DNA of 64,000 nt from Oscheius onirici. Taxonomy: Eukaryota > Nematoda > Chromadorea > Rhabditida > Rhabditidae. Below, piece by piece: positions 1 to 12,600 of this stretch. The stretch covers positions 2,356,064-2,420,063 of the forward strand of contig OW051468.1 of assembly GCA_932521025.1 (NCBI GenBank), written 5' to 3'. Both the position numbers and the translations under genes were made by a program. Each line of letters begins with the position of its first letter. Positions within the stretch are counted from its first letter, which is position 1. Under the pieces are notes generated by a model. That model was not told where the DNA came from. It ran no database searches and saw only the letters and a list, made by a program, of their open reading frames with translations.

Positions 1-930
1 GCGTCAGCATATCCGATCTGGACATCACAGGATTGAACCCTGACATAGGGACTGCCAGTAGCTCCACGTTCCACGGCCAGATCGACAGTTACAGTAACCT
101 GGAACCAGAGAGTTAGAGAGAATTTTCCAATCCAAGCCCCTTGATCTCTCCTATCCTCTAGAAAAAGACTCTTTCTCTTGCGCGTACGCAATAGTGTTGC
201 CGTTCGCAGAGAAAAGACATGTATATCGTCATGTGAACAGGATTGCAATCTCATTTCGCGGCGCATAAATCTCAAGCGGCGCAACTTCCGACAGTATTTG
301 GCTAGTTGTTACAAACGCTAACCTGGTGAAGATTGAGCTGAATGATTCCGAAGAGGGCAATGGGCAATAGGACGACAATCTGTCCTCCCAAGTTTCCAGT
401 CACTCCAATGTCGACGTTCTGTACTGACAGGATGACTCGGTTTGGTGGAGCCGGGTACAGGACGACACGCTGAGGACAACGGTAACGACTGACGTACAGG
501 TTGTAGATTTGAATGCATCCATTGACCTGAAAGTTTGTGTACTCTCTGTCTCTCTCCCTGTCCCCCTTTTCCTCTGTCTCTTTGTCTCCCAGTTCTCTGA
601 ACTAACCTGAGGGACACACTGTGAGATCGGCGGAATCCTGGCCTTCTTGATCTCATTATTCAGAAGATCTCCCACAATGCTTGAAGCGTACTGGAAGGAT
701 CTCTGATTCAAGCGAGCCCTGATTCCCGGATATCCTCTCTGTCCACCCAGAAGGGCCGGATTGAAGTCGCCTCCTACTGCTCCACCGCCAGGAACTGTGG
801 CAATTCCTCCGTAGTTGTTACCAACGAAGCCGGGCTGTTGAGCTGTGGAGTAGCCGCCGCCAGGAGCTGCTTGGTGAGAATAGCCGGCCCAGGCTATCCC
901 GACGAGCGGGAGCAGGCAGAGCAGCAGCAT
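1..930 (-). CDS. BPI/LBP/CETP-family secreted lipid-binding protein, 5' part
   Basis: Three exons are visible: 930-607, 526-323 and 98-1, the last running off the window. The ATG at 930 begins a signal peptide (MLLLCLLPLVGIAWAG), then a glycine-rich linker of about 50 residues. After it comes the N-terminal signature of the BPI/LBP family: PGIRARLNQRSFQYASS, then basic and IPP residues matching the family's PG(I/F)xARITQKGLDYA block. Exon 3 (VTVTVDLAVE...CDVQIGYAD) fits the following beta-barrel strands. Introns are GT..AG and keep the reading frame. A splice acceptor 5 nt before the ATG suggests trans-splicing, so a longer upstream reading (to 1050) crosses it and is not used. Family members bind lipid A, phospholipids or sterols outside cells; the ligand here cannot be told. 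The Gly-rich linker is unusual for the family. Confidence 0.8.
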
Positions 931-3900
931 TTGCCCTGGAAATGAGCTTTTTTGATGGGTTTGGAAAGGCTGCGAGAAAAAAAACAGAAAGAGCCCGAGT
1001 ACAGAATGAGAGAAGGCAACAAATCCAGACACGGAGCCACAGAAACACAAAGAAATTCAGACAACTTTGAAAGTCATCAAGGTGAGTAAGTTCTGAGAGA
1101 ATCAATCAGGAGTTTCAAAGCATTCTTCCTTACAGAGGATGACAATTTAATTGTTTTATCGAAATTTTGTGAAGAATCCAGCTACCACATCCCTTTTTCG
1201 AAATAATCTCCGTTTCACTGTTTTCAAGTCGTACAGTCGGATGTTCTGAAGGCGCAATAGTTATGTTTTGAACTTATTAAAGATTTGCAAAAGTTCTGAT
1301 ACTGATGGTGGGGGTACATTAGATTGACCGGGTGATTCTTCAATCCAACAAATATCACTATAGTAACAGACTGATCCCTTTGATTTTTTTCCGATTTCAA
1401 TCTGATCAAAGGTATACGAGAGACAAGGTACCTCTAAAAAAAGCGCTGCCATTTTTTGTCCATGGAAGGAGAAAGCAGTGAGATTACAAACAGTTTCATA
1501 AAGAGGAACTTGGGACACGGAATAGGGAAAAGCGGCAAGAAACTAAAATGATGGCAGAAGTTTGTTAGGAGAACTGTCTGAGGAAGAGAGAATGGATACT
1601 ACACAGTCAACAGTTTCAGCCTGAACACGGCAGAGTAACACATCCAGAAACTTCCAAATGCTTACAAAGTCTTGAGAATCTACAGAAACGTTTGCTCTTG
1701 AAAACGATGCAGTTTCGTTTGCCAAGGATATTCTGCTGCCGAAAGACACGAAAATTAAGTGATTGGAACAAATCCCGTTCTAGTCAAAAATCTCGCTGAT
1801 TCAATTTGAAGCCTATTGATTTCTTTCTGTTGGAAGAAAGGGACAAGAGACGAACTGAAGTAATCGCGTGCCTTTTTAGTGCGAAACAACACCGGGAACA
1901 AACAAGATGAAACCTCTTTAGGAGAAGAAACTGGTTTGCCGTGGCCGAAGAGAGTAAGCAAAGAGAGAGAAAGTGATGTGGTCATCGCGGATTTTATATG
2001 GCAGCAGAAGACCTTGGAATCTTAGGAGAAAAGAGGTGTGAGATTTGTGTTCAAAAAAGTATGCGGAGGGAATGGGAGGGAAGAGAGGGAAATAAATTAA
2101 TGGTTTTTCAGGTACAAGAAAAGTTACAATGGGACACTGAAGGCTACGAAAAAAAAATTAACTTAACTCCTCTTTCTGGGAGACTCAAATCCTTCCAATA
2201 GGTAGCACAAAAACTCCTATATTTTTGCGAGGATATTTAATTTACAAATGCCGAATGTTTAGTAGCTTGCTAACAAGAATGCAAGAAGTCATTCCCAGAG
2301 TCGGACCCGCCCGATTTGCAAAACATATCGCTGAAGCTACCTAGTTCCACTCAGGAAGAACCCACACTTCAAAGCGGTCTCTTCCCAATTAGGAGTCCCA
2401 ATACTTGTCGCTGACGTTAAAACTGGTTTAAACTTTAATTTCAAACCGAATGTATAGAAGAAAATTCTAGTCTTTTGATCTAATAGATGCACAGTCGTAC
2501 GATGATCTTAGAGCTGTACGAATGATTGAAGCAAAATTAGGAAGAACGCCTTAACAGGAGCACTATCATTTTGGTTCAAGTTTTAGAGACAGTTTGCTGA
2601 TTTGAATCCTTGTCAACAACGTTGCAGTAGATTGACCAGAAAATCGGAGAATGGTGAGGAATGAGAACACCTGCGGGTCTTCCATCTCATCTACATGTGT
2701 TGTCTGATGTTTTCTTTCAATGTGATTGTGAACCGGAAGTTACAAGTCAGTGATTGCCACTGATTGAAAGATAAGTCAACCTCAAAGATTTTATCTATAC
2801 AAAGAGTTTTCCTTCGGAACCAGTTCAACTGAATCAGTAGAAAATAATGACCAATCGCAGTAAAAAAAAGAAAGGAAAATCATGGTAGGTTCAAAGAATA
2901 GATGGTAACAGGAAGAAGCAATAGAATCCAAAATCCAAGTTCTTAGGTCCACTCAAATACTCACAAAAGAGCAACAAGAAAAGGAGGTAAAGAAAAGGAT
3001 ATGTGAAGCTGAGATGAGGCTAGGAGGAGGCTTGAGGATCGCTTGAGAAGAAGGAGCCTAGCTGCGAACAAAACAAGTCTACTCGAGTAGAAAACAATTA
3101 GCCCTGACTACTACAGTAATCCTACCGAAAAATAAAAAATAAAAAGGACCAGCTGCCGCCACCGCTATCATCCGTCGTTGGCGGCAGGGGGAAAAGCGAA
3201 GGCGGGGCGCCATCCCAAAGAAAAAGGAACCGGCTGATTTTGATCAAAAATATCAGTCTCTCTTTCTCGTCCAGTAGAGTGGTGGCTTTTGGTGAAAGTG
3301 AGATGGGGTGAAAGTCTCTCTCTCTGCCAACCCCCTTCTTCTGGGGGAGCGCTGCTGCTGCCCTTGAGAGGAACGACACAGGAAAACTCGTTCCGGTTTC
3401 TGGTATATCCCATCAGGTGCCAATGAACAGCACACAAGGACGGTGTGGGGATAGGATACTAACAAAAAAACGGGATTATCTTGTTGCAAGCTGTGATAAG
3501 CTGAGAGAGAGGGGAACAGGGACTGAACTACCAGAACTTTAAGGCTCAAAGAGAAATTGAGAGACAGAGGGACAGAGAGCTCGACAGATAGACAGTCAGG
3601 GATAGGCATGGGCACCGGGACCGTGCCAGCAAGGCGAATTTACGAGGGAAGACTACTTTAGCGAAAAAAAACTTGGCCCCTATTTCGAACATAAACTCAG
3701 CGTGGCATATTGAGCCTATGTTCAAATTGTGTGCCAAGTTTTCATGGTTCCCCCAAAAATGCGCCTTGCTGGCACGGGCCCGGTGCCCATGCCTAAATCA
3801 GAGTGATAGAAAGACTGTTTTTCAGGAGAGAGAAAGACCGATGACCGCCCAGCTAATTTAGAGTGATGGTATTGTTTACTGCGGCAGCTGTCGTTTTTTC

Positions 3901-4789
3901 ACTTTCTTCCAGTTCAATAATTTGATGGAAGAACAGAATAGATGGGTAAAAAACTGTCTCTCTGTACCTCTGTCTTTCTGTCTCTCCGTCTCTATTCCCT
4001 CCCGTATCCCTTTTCTAGATCTATGAGTCATCCAAAGAACATGTTGTCCTTGTTTGTTTCTCCCCACCACTGATTCTTTTCTCAGTGTAAACTACTCGCC
4101 CTTCAAGGCTCCATGACCTGTCAGACGAAGAAGAGATTGGGTGGCAAATCTCGTTCCCAGAACCGTTTGTAAGCTTTCTGCTGCTTCTGCTGCTGTAATA
4201 AACTGGATGTTGCGCAAGATCGGGACTGAAATTGGCAATCCCGCTATGGGCTTTGGCAATTGTTTATCAGACGGCCGCGCGGGCAAGAGAAAGAGAGAAG
4301 ATGTTTTTGGCAGCAGTCGAGAGACAGTAAATATCATTGTTTTTTCGCAGTAAAGCTTCCTGTAGTTTGTGTTGATCGGACATCTTAGGACACGGGTACT
4401 TGATCCAAACTGTCTCTCTCAGTCTGGGAAATACCGCAGTCTAGTTCATTTTTGATCTCTTCTGGAGACCTTGAAATGTGAGAGGAGGGGATAAGTGTGC
4501 TGAACGGCAGTATTGAGCTAATCCTTATTGTGCGAGAAGCGTGCTGGACACAACTCGTCACATGGTCAGAGAAAATTCTGTTCGAAGCCAGGTTAGCGGG
4601 AGAAAACTTGTTTTCTGGTGTTGAGAGTAATTTTGGGGAAAAGGAGAGGAACAGGGGACAGAAAGATGAGAGTCTGGGGCTTGGAATGTTTGATATCGAC
4701 TTGTAGTCTTACAGTAAATGTCTTTGGAGGCTACTGACCACCGACATCTGATCCTAGTTCATAATAATACAAAAGAGACCGTCTGGCTA
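931..4789. other. Gene-poor stretch, no supported gene
   Basis: I see no spliced coding gene here. Open frames are short, low-complexity and lack domain signatures. The stretch holds simple purine/pyrimidine tracts of GACAGAGA/TCTCTGTC type (for example about 3540-3600 and 3955-4005) and one miniature inverted-repeat element at 3603-3795. Regulatory sequence for the upstream BPI-like gene probably lies near 930-1100, but no specific site is recognisable. Confidence 0.5.
3603..3795. mobile_element. MITE-like element with ~30 bp terminal inverted repeats
   Basis: The ends are inverted copies. The left end reads TAGGCATGGGCACCGGGACC followed by GTGCCAGCAAGGCG. The right end reads CGCCTTGCTGGCAC followed by GGGCCCGGTGCCCATGCCTA. 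The 193-bp length and lack of coding fit a non-autonomous DNA transposon. Flanking duplications are not clean. A lone copy of a similar terminus (TAGGCATGGGAACGGGCAGG) lies near 6558, and the 40603-41021 element has a related terminus (TAGGCATGGCAAAC). Confidence 0.7.
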
Positions 4790-4794
4790 TAACC

Positions 4795-5625
4795 CAAGTA
4801 GAAACTACTGGTCAGAGTCCAGAAAAACCAGAGAGCTACAGTCCGATGGTTACAGTAATATCAGTACTGTGAGAGTCAGAGAACTGAACAAGTGTGGATA
4901 AACAGGAAACTAAAATCCCGAACAGTGAGAGCCAGAGAAGTAGAAAGTCAACAGGAAAAACTTCTAGTCAAACCCCAACAGTCGAATCTACCTAGTACTG
5001 TTCCCAGTCCAGAACTAGAAGAGAGTTACAGTCCAAAATAGCTTCTAGATGACAGTACAGGCACAAAACATCGAGAGTCAGAGAGTATAAGATAAACACA
5101 CTAACCAGTGCTTTGGTAGATCAGACAAGAAAAGAGGAGTTTCTGGCGAAGATTCTGTCGAAGTGACTACCAGAGAGCAACAGTTTTAGCTAAACTTGTC
5201 AATAACAAGCTTCGAGAACAGACAAGTTGGACTTCGGATAAACGTTGACAGGTCTTTGTTAATTATAGAAGTCTCTGGTAGTCACTTCGACAGAATCTTC
5301 GCCAGAAACTCCTCTTCTCTTGTCTGCTCTACAAAAACACTGGTTAGTGTGTTTATCTTATACTCTCTGACTCTCGATGTTTTGTGCCTGTACTGTCATC
5401 TAGAAGCTATTTTGGACTGTAACTCTCTTCTAGTTCTGGACTGGGAACAGTACTAGGTAGATTCGACTGTTGGGGTTTGACTAGAAGTTTTTCCTGTTGA
5501 CTTTCTACTTCTCTGGCTCTCACTATACTTTCCTGCTGACTATTCAATTCTCTGACTCTCCCTATACTGTCATTACTGCTCCTACGTGTGCTGTATCCGA
5601 TAGTTCCGGACTCTGACTAGGAGAT
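4795..5625. repeat. Long foldback (inverted repeat) element
   Basis: Two arms of about 250 bp (4925-5177 and 5273-5523) are nearly exact inverted copies around a loop of about 95 bp. Weaker complementarity extends outward to about 4795 and 5625. Shared arm blocks include GAGGAGTTTCTGGCGAAG, ATTCTGTCGAAGTGACTACC and TGTTGGGGTTTGACTAGAAG. A transcript through it would form a very long hairpin. A second, more diverged copy occurs at about 33950-34208 in an acetylcholinesterase intron. No transposase is encoded, so a non-autonomous foldback/MITE family is the simplest reading. Confidence 0.85.
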
Positions 5626-8449
5626 TTTACTGATGCAGTTTTAGCCAGAAGACTACTCTGTTGCATCAGACATGGTCAGTTTTCTGACTCATAATGGCAT
5701 TGGGACTGTGGACTACTGTCGCTCTTATCTGGAATTAGTCTTGGACTACTGTTGCCTAACTCTGGGAGAAAAATCAGTCTTGCTCAATTTTAGAGAGACA
5801 GGAGGTGCTAAAGATGACCCATTATGTAACCGTGACTGATCGGGTTACATCTTTAATCTTTACGCGGAATTTGTTTTGGCACAGAGAGCGTCTGCCCGGA
5901 TGTACACACATGCCACACTACAAGCTATTATAACATGTTTTTCGTAGACTGTTCATGGTCAGTCCGACGGACGTCTGTGAGACTGGATGTTGCGTCAACT
6001 GGGAGAAAGTGGCTTGGCAGAGAGAGACAGAATAATGTGCGAAATTGGTTTCACGAAGAAAGAGTCAAAAGATCGCTTTCCTCCCGTACAACCAGTCCAA
6101 TCTGTCTCTCTGTCAAGAAAGTATGAGTAAACTGTTTGGCATGCAAAATGTTTTGGAACGGAGGGAAGACAGGAAACGACGAACGGCAGTTTGAGATCTG
6201 GCAGGGAGATTGGGACAGGGAAGCTATCGGATACAAAGGGAGAGACAGACTGAAAGAATAAAAAAAAGGACCAAAGAACAACTAATAGGTTGTTCCTTGT
6301 TGGAGAAAACTTTCCTCTTTTGAACATTTGTGCGAACCAGACGGGAAACGGGAAAAATTATTGTTTTTAGGCTAAAACTACGGTAACGAACAAAGAGCAA
6401 TAAGTATCTTCGAGCTCAGAAACTGAGCACCAGATCTATGAGTCAGTTTATTTTTATAGAGAGCTTGTAGAACGCATTGAGTACAGCTAAACCAGCTGCA
6501 AAAATTCCTTCGGAGCGGCTTGAGTTGTGTTCTTCAGGACTGTTTTGAGAGCCTGTCTAGGCATGGGAACGGGCAGGCCCTGCCTGGCCTCGGAACTAAA
6601 TTTGAAGATTTTGTTAGAAAATAATGGAAGCTACATTTGTTTGTCAAGGGACAACTCTGGAAAAGTGAAAAAACGGACGTTTCAAACTAATTGTGTAGGC
6701 AGTTACTCTTCAGGTAGTCAGACATTTAAAGGACAAAAAAAAGAGTAAGGCAAAACCGCAACAGATTGACTGGTAGGGAATGTCACGAACAGAGAGAGAT
6801 AGTGATAGAAAAACTGGCAGTTTGACTTTTTTTCGTGAAAATTGGAAGTTGTAACTTTACGTCAGTAGAAAGAATAAAAACGAGAAGGGCAATTTGTAAG
6901 AAAATTAGTCTAATACTCTGTCAGGGAAATCGGAGAAAAATCATGAAGATGGCAAGAGAGACAGTCTGATTGTGAGGCGAGTGTTATAGAGGAACAAGCC
7001 TTTTCGAACGAATCGTCTAGAATAATATGTCTTGTCAGAAAACCTCACAGAAAGTATACGTAGTCCAGCAGAATCTATATTAGTTGCTTTTCTGGCGACT
7101 AGGAAATAAAGTATGTGAAAGGGAAAATCAAGTAAGAAAAAAAGAATATATGGGATGTATGCGAATATAGAATATATGCGAAATTTCCAGAAGCCAAGAG
7201 TCTGTGACTCTTCATGTTACTTGGGCTGTGTATTGGTCTCTCTCAGTGTCTGTGTGGCACGGAACTGGTAGTCTCTTCTTGAGCGCTGGACCTGTTCCTC
7301 ACAGGGAGAGAGAGTCAGTCAGTCGTGGAGACGGGCCGATGCCATTGTAGGAACATTCAAAATTAGAGCGAGTGTTCTTCATTATCTGTCGAGAGATTGG
7401 CATCTTTGACCTGGAACGGGTTCTTTTCTTTGATAGGAGAGAGTACAGAGGGTAAACAAATTCAAGTTTCTGTAGCTGACCCGTAATCTTCAGGACTCTC
7501 TGATCCATATTCTGTCACGCGGTCTCTCACCCTCTTTTAGTGATCCCTGTCCCTCTGTAACTATTTACAACTTTCAATTTATTAGGTCGGAATCAAATAG
7601 GGTTCCCAGTCGGGGATCCCTAGCCGCTCTCATCGCGCTAGTCCACTCTTCGCCGCCATCTCTGGACTGTCTCATCCATGAAGTGGAAACTCTTCCGATC
7701 CGCTCGCTGGCCTTCCTCAAATCGTCTTCTCACCTCATATAGGACTTTTCTCTCACTCTGTGCTGTTCCAATGGAACCCATTCAGTCGTTGCCTTGGACC
7801 ATCTGTCTTATTTCAGCAGTCTCGCCCATCACTTTACGCTTCCAAGTCAGAATATCGGGCAGCTTTGTCCTCCTTCTAACAACATCATTTCTCACTCGAT
7901 CCAGAAGTGAAAGTCCGAGAATGGCTCTTTCCTGACGTCATTGTACGGCTGCTCACTATGTCTGCCCCCAATTCCCTATCTGTCTCTTATATTCACTCTG
8001 TCTGTTCATCTCCCAGTCCCTGTCACTCTTCTAATTCTCTGCCTCTCTCTTCTTATTCAGATCTGTCCCAGTCAGTGCATCTGTGACTTTCTCGCTTCTT
8101 TTTTTCCGTAATGACTCTGAATAACACATCTGTCTCTTTGAACAGCTCTAACTCTCTTCCAAGGCGAAATCTAGCAAGAGGTCGCCAGAACGGGGCCCCA
8201 TGGTTTGTTCAATAAAAAGAGGGCTCAACCACACCCATTTCGTTTGTCGCGAGACCGGAATAGCACGAAAACGTAGGGTACTCAGTCAAGTTTTCCTGGT
8301 CGAGTTTCCTACGTTTGTGTATTATAATGGGTTATCAAGGTAATTGTACCTCTGTCGCTCCCCCTGTTACTGAGCTTCCAGCCAACTCCCTCGACCCCTT
8401 TATTCACTTAAATCAAGTCTGACTCTCGACTCAGAGGGTAAACCCATTG

Positions 8450-8570
8450 ATTCTACTTCTTTCTCAATCAAGCTCCCTGTTATCATCAAGTCATCTGCAT
8501 CGTTGACCACCAGCTCTTCTTGATCCTTCTCTCGGAATCCATTCCTTAACTTTCTTGGTCCATCGAGTCG
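8450..8570 (-). mobile_element. Possible degraded non-LTR retrotransposon (LINE) C-terminal fragment
   Basis: On the minus strand one frame reads RWTKKVKEWIPREGSRRAGG followed by QRCR and a stop. This resembles the conserved tail of RTE/endonuclease-type LINE reverse transcriptases: a Trp-rich stretch, then W(I/T)PR, then a G-R-x-x-x-R-W motif. The frame is broken on both sides and no catalytic domain is seen. If the call is right, this is a dead fossil. The match is short, so it could be chance. Confidence 0.3.
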
Positions 8571-9450
8571 CTATTTAATTTATTACAAAGCGATTCTCGC
8601 TAAGGTGGCTCTTCTATAATAGCGTGTTCCCAATTATTCCGGTCCCACAACAAGAATGGTTTGTTGTCGACTCTTAGAGTCGCTTTATCCCAGTTGATGT
8701 CCTTCAAGGCAGTTCCAGATGCGAGTTTGAGTATTCAAATGCCAAATCGTACGGTGGATTTGGCTTTGCCTCCCATTAGTGCAATACGTAACCTTTTGAA
8801 CCTTTATATTCAGAACGTTTTAACGTAAAATATGCGCCGGAAGTGAGGCCACCAGCTTCGTCACAGTCGCTCGACTAGAATGTGGCTAATTCCTAAACTT
8901 TCTTTCTTGTTCGTTTGAGTTCATCCAATTGAAACTAGATTACTTCAGTCGTCGATTTCGGAATGAACGGAAAGATAGTGCTAAAAACAACTGGTCTTTG
9001 AAAATTCTCTCGATTCGATTTTCCTGGTTCTCTGAGGAAAGACGTGGATTTGATCTTTGTGCGCAATATTGTATAATAAATATAATATAATACAGCAATA
9101 TAATACAGAAAAAAAAACTTCGATAGATAACAGCAGATAGATGTTCTCGAAGTTTCAAGTCAGTCTTCTGTTCCTACCATTACCCCAGTCCAAACTCTTT
9201 CTTTCCGTAGTCTGCTTTCTTCTCGCTGACCACTCGTCTAGAATAACATTCTATCTTTTTCTGCCTTTCTCAGCTGCAGATAAAAGAAGCCCCGATCCAA
9301 GAACGTCTGCTTTTTCTCCAAAAACACCTGCGGCTTGCCGATTCTATTCATTAACTTGCAAAAAGTACAATTCACTTACAAGTATATCTGTAAGTCTGTA
9401 ATAACGAGTATAATCGACAAAAAATGTTGGCTGACAATTACCCTAGGGGT

Positions 9451-9469
9451 GGGGGGGGGGGGGGGGGGG
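9451..9469 (+). repeat. 19-nt G homopolymer tract
   Basis: An uninterrupted run of 19 G is preceded by GGGGT and followed by AGGGAGG. It could fold as a G-quadruplex. A second 19-G run occurs at 38888-38906. Confidence 0.95.
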
Positions 9470-9617
9470 AGGGAGGAGGCAGAAAGGTACAAAATCTCTA
9501 TTTTTCCAAAACTTATGTACAGATTCGACTGATTTTATGTACAACTCTTTACAACTTTTGAATTGCTATAATTGGGGGGTAAAAAGGGGGTGTTTTTACA
9601 AGCCAAAAAGAGTCATT

Positions 9618-12600
9618 TTAAAGCCATCCGTCAGCATGTTTCAGGTAAGCGGCCATGTGACGGGGAATCGGCATTGTGTTGATGCGATTGTTGAACAGCT
9701 CCCTGAATCTTTCGATCGTCTCACGCTGGAGGCGAATCTGACGTTCGTCTCGGGACTCTTGGCGCATTTCCTGAAAACAGCTTTTTGTTTAAAAAGATGG
9801 AAAGAATGCTATGGAACTAAAATAAGAGGTAGACCATAAAATAACTCGGATTTTCTACAATTTTTAGTCTTTCGTCTCGATTAGATGTATTTGGGCATGC
9901 TATAAATAAAAAGTACGAATAGTTGAAATGGAGAAGTTGGATTCATTTTCAACTAGACTTTCTAATTTTCTAAGCAATTTCCACAAGTTTTATCCAGTAT
10001 TCTTCTACCGTGAAATTTTTGTTCACGCAAAACAGGAATATGAGAGTCTATGTTAGATTCTTCGTCTACTCTACAAACTGAGTATTTCTTGTGAAGCCAA
10101 TTTGCTCAAATACAGCATACCAGGATTAAATATTCAGTCAACATCTAATTTTAGCCGAGTATCCAATATTTCTGCGCCAAATTCTTGCGAGAATGAAAGC
10201 GTTTCTTTTGAGACACAGACATGTCACGTTTATTCTGTTCGCTCAAAGTTACGGCAATTTCAAATTTCTAGAGCTTACGAGTTCCTCGATGATTCAAAAA
10301 ATAACTGAAAAAAGCCTACCTCCATCCTTCTTCTCTTCTCCTGCAGGACCTGCTGCCTCCTGATATTTCTCAGCGTCGGCTCTTCTTCGTCGGACACGTC
10401 GTCATCGCCATGACTGTGTCGCCTTCTGCGCAATACCTGCATTCGTTGTCTAAACAATTCTTTGATCCAATTTTTTAAAGGAACTACCGCGAGACGCGTC
10501 TGTGTTCCCTGGCACGTTCGACCAAATCCGGAGGCTGCGGGTTGTCTGGACGCATAATTTGCTCGACTTCGGCGTCAGGATCGGGAACATTAGCTTCTTC
10601 GTCTTCTCGCGGTCCCGGGAACACGATTGGGCCTTCTGCGTCGTCGCTCTGAAAAAAGGTAATAACAACGGTAATAGCTTCGCTTTTTTTAAGTGTTCCA
10701 AATTCAAACGGTTTTAGGAATATACTACCTTTAAAAATACCGTTTTCACCATTTTAGCACAAAAACTCACACTAGCAGATCCATCACCAGCCGGTCCGGC
10801 CTCTTCTTCTTCTTCCTCCTCATCTTCGTCACTCTGTACATCCATTCCTTCGTCACGGAAAACCTCCAGCTCTCCTCCTTCGAGAATCTCGCGATGTCGA
10901 AGTCTGATCATGTTCTCGAGCTGATTGTCGACAATATCGTCCGCGTCCTCATCACCCCAGAACACTTCTGGCTGCAGCAGTCGTCGCTGCGCAGCCTGTG
11001 CCATATTTCGCGGTCGGACAAACTGTCTTTCGAGCGGGGGCGGCGGCGGAACAATCTGCTGATTCTCATCCTCATCCTCGTCTTCCTCATCCTTCAGATC
11101 GTAGACCTGGACACGCGAATTGTCCTCTTCCAGACGACGAAGTTCTCTGAAAAGAAGGCGTTATTCTCATGTCGTATAGTCGTTTCGTATACTTTCGCTA
11201 TTTTATACAAAAAATCGAAAACCTTACATCTGATTATTAGCTCCGGCGGCCACGACAAAATGAACGTGAGCAAAGTCTCCCCACGGAGCCATTCCGGCAG
11301 CGTTGACCTGTGCCTCAAAATTTTGCTCTCCGGCCGTCAGGTAGACGGGTCGAATGACAGCCTCCTTGTTGGCCATGTTGCGCATCCTCGGCGGATCTTT
11401 GTGCCAGACCCTCTCGCGGATCAGACTGCGAATGTAGTGGCGGCAGAGACGTTGAAGGAAGTCAGGTCTGGAAATTTGGGACATTTTAGGAAAAAATGTG
11501 ATCTTACTTGTGAATTTTCGGCAACAAGAACTGATTGTCTTTCTTCTGCGGTCGGACGAGATCGGCAAATGAGCAGCTCAGCAGACGCTGGGCCAGGTAG
11601 CGCTTCTCGCCAGTTCGACGATAACACATCAGATTTCCATTGACGGGGCAGACGAGACGACCGCTGATCTCGAGCAGACGAACCAGACGGTCAATCTGCT
11701 TCGTGCTGGTCACAGCGGCTCCACAATAGATACGATCATAGCGCGGAAGGCCGTCGGGAATCTTCTGGGAAAGACCGTTGCCATGAACGAAGCTGAAAAT
11801 GAGCTATTTTCTGTTTTCTATTACAAACTTCTTAAAAAAAATGGTCTGCACGGTAATCTAATTGGTATGCGCATCGTTATGCCGTGGGAACCCAGTATTT
11901 CGTCTCACTTCGATTAGGATCAAAGGTGAGGCTTTACAGTTTTGTACCATCTCATACGAAAAAACTGTCAGGGACAAGGAGATAGTAAACACTTTTGGGA
12001 AATCGTAAACATTAGACAAACACTGTTTACGGTAATTCGTAACAACACTGGCGGTTCACAGCTTGAAACTATTTCTTGTTTTGCTCTTTTTGACATCTAC
12101 TGTTTCCAGTCAAAACTTAAAACTTCAGCTTTAAGTTCTGGTTGAAGAGAGCGAGTCCCTTTGTTAGGAGAACAAATACGATACGTAAGTTTTTTTCTCA
12201 ATCAGACGTAATTATTCGAAAAGCAAAGACATAGAGACGTTCATCTTTGTTCATCATCTTCAAACAGACGGGGGTTGAGGTTTACCTGGGAGCCAAAATA
12301 TTATTGCCCCGTTTTTATAGAATCCGCATCACCCTTCTTTTCCTTGCGTTTACAGGGCTAAGTCTAGCAACTACACGACTGCCCAGTCTACGATTGACTA
12401 GTCTTTCTCGAGCATATTTTGACCTGCTTTTAGCAGCAAAACTAACAATTATAAAACACAAAATACTTACATAGGTACAGCAAAGCTGAACGGGGCCAGT
12501 TCGGCACAGTTGAGCGTCTCGGCACGACGCTCCTCGCTGTATTTGACGAGATTCTCGTGAATTTCGATTCCGTGATTAACGCCTTCACTTCCTACAAGAA

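Larger units (their letters stand above)
5626..9617. other. Gene-poor stretch with degraded mobile-element sequence
   Basis: No intact gene is supported. A degraded LINE-like fragment may lie around 8450-8570 (separate entry). A 19-nt G homopolymer lies at 9451-9469. The rest consists of short, unrelated open frames and A/T-rich or CTCTGTC-rich sequence. Confidence 0.45.

Noticed and set aside
931-1050. N-terminal extension of the BPI-like protein to an ATG at 1050
   Set aside because: The extension crosses a canonical TTTCCAG acceptor 5 nt before the 930 ATG, and only the downstream start gives a proper signal peptide.
3122-4337. Several 60-120 codon open frames on both strands
   Set aside because: Low-complexity Ser/Leu/Pro-rich translations with no domains, no consistent splice structure and overlap with a MITE and simple repeats.
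7678-7935. 85-codon plus-strand open frame
   Set aside because: No recognisable motif and no splice context. The area shows signs of degraded retroelement sequence.
8150-8500. LTR retrotransposon with a TGGCGACC primer-binding site on the minus strand
   Set aside because: The short TGGCGACC match is not supported by paired LTRs, and the adjacent coding-like fragment reads better as a LINE-type tail.
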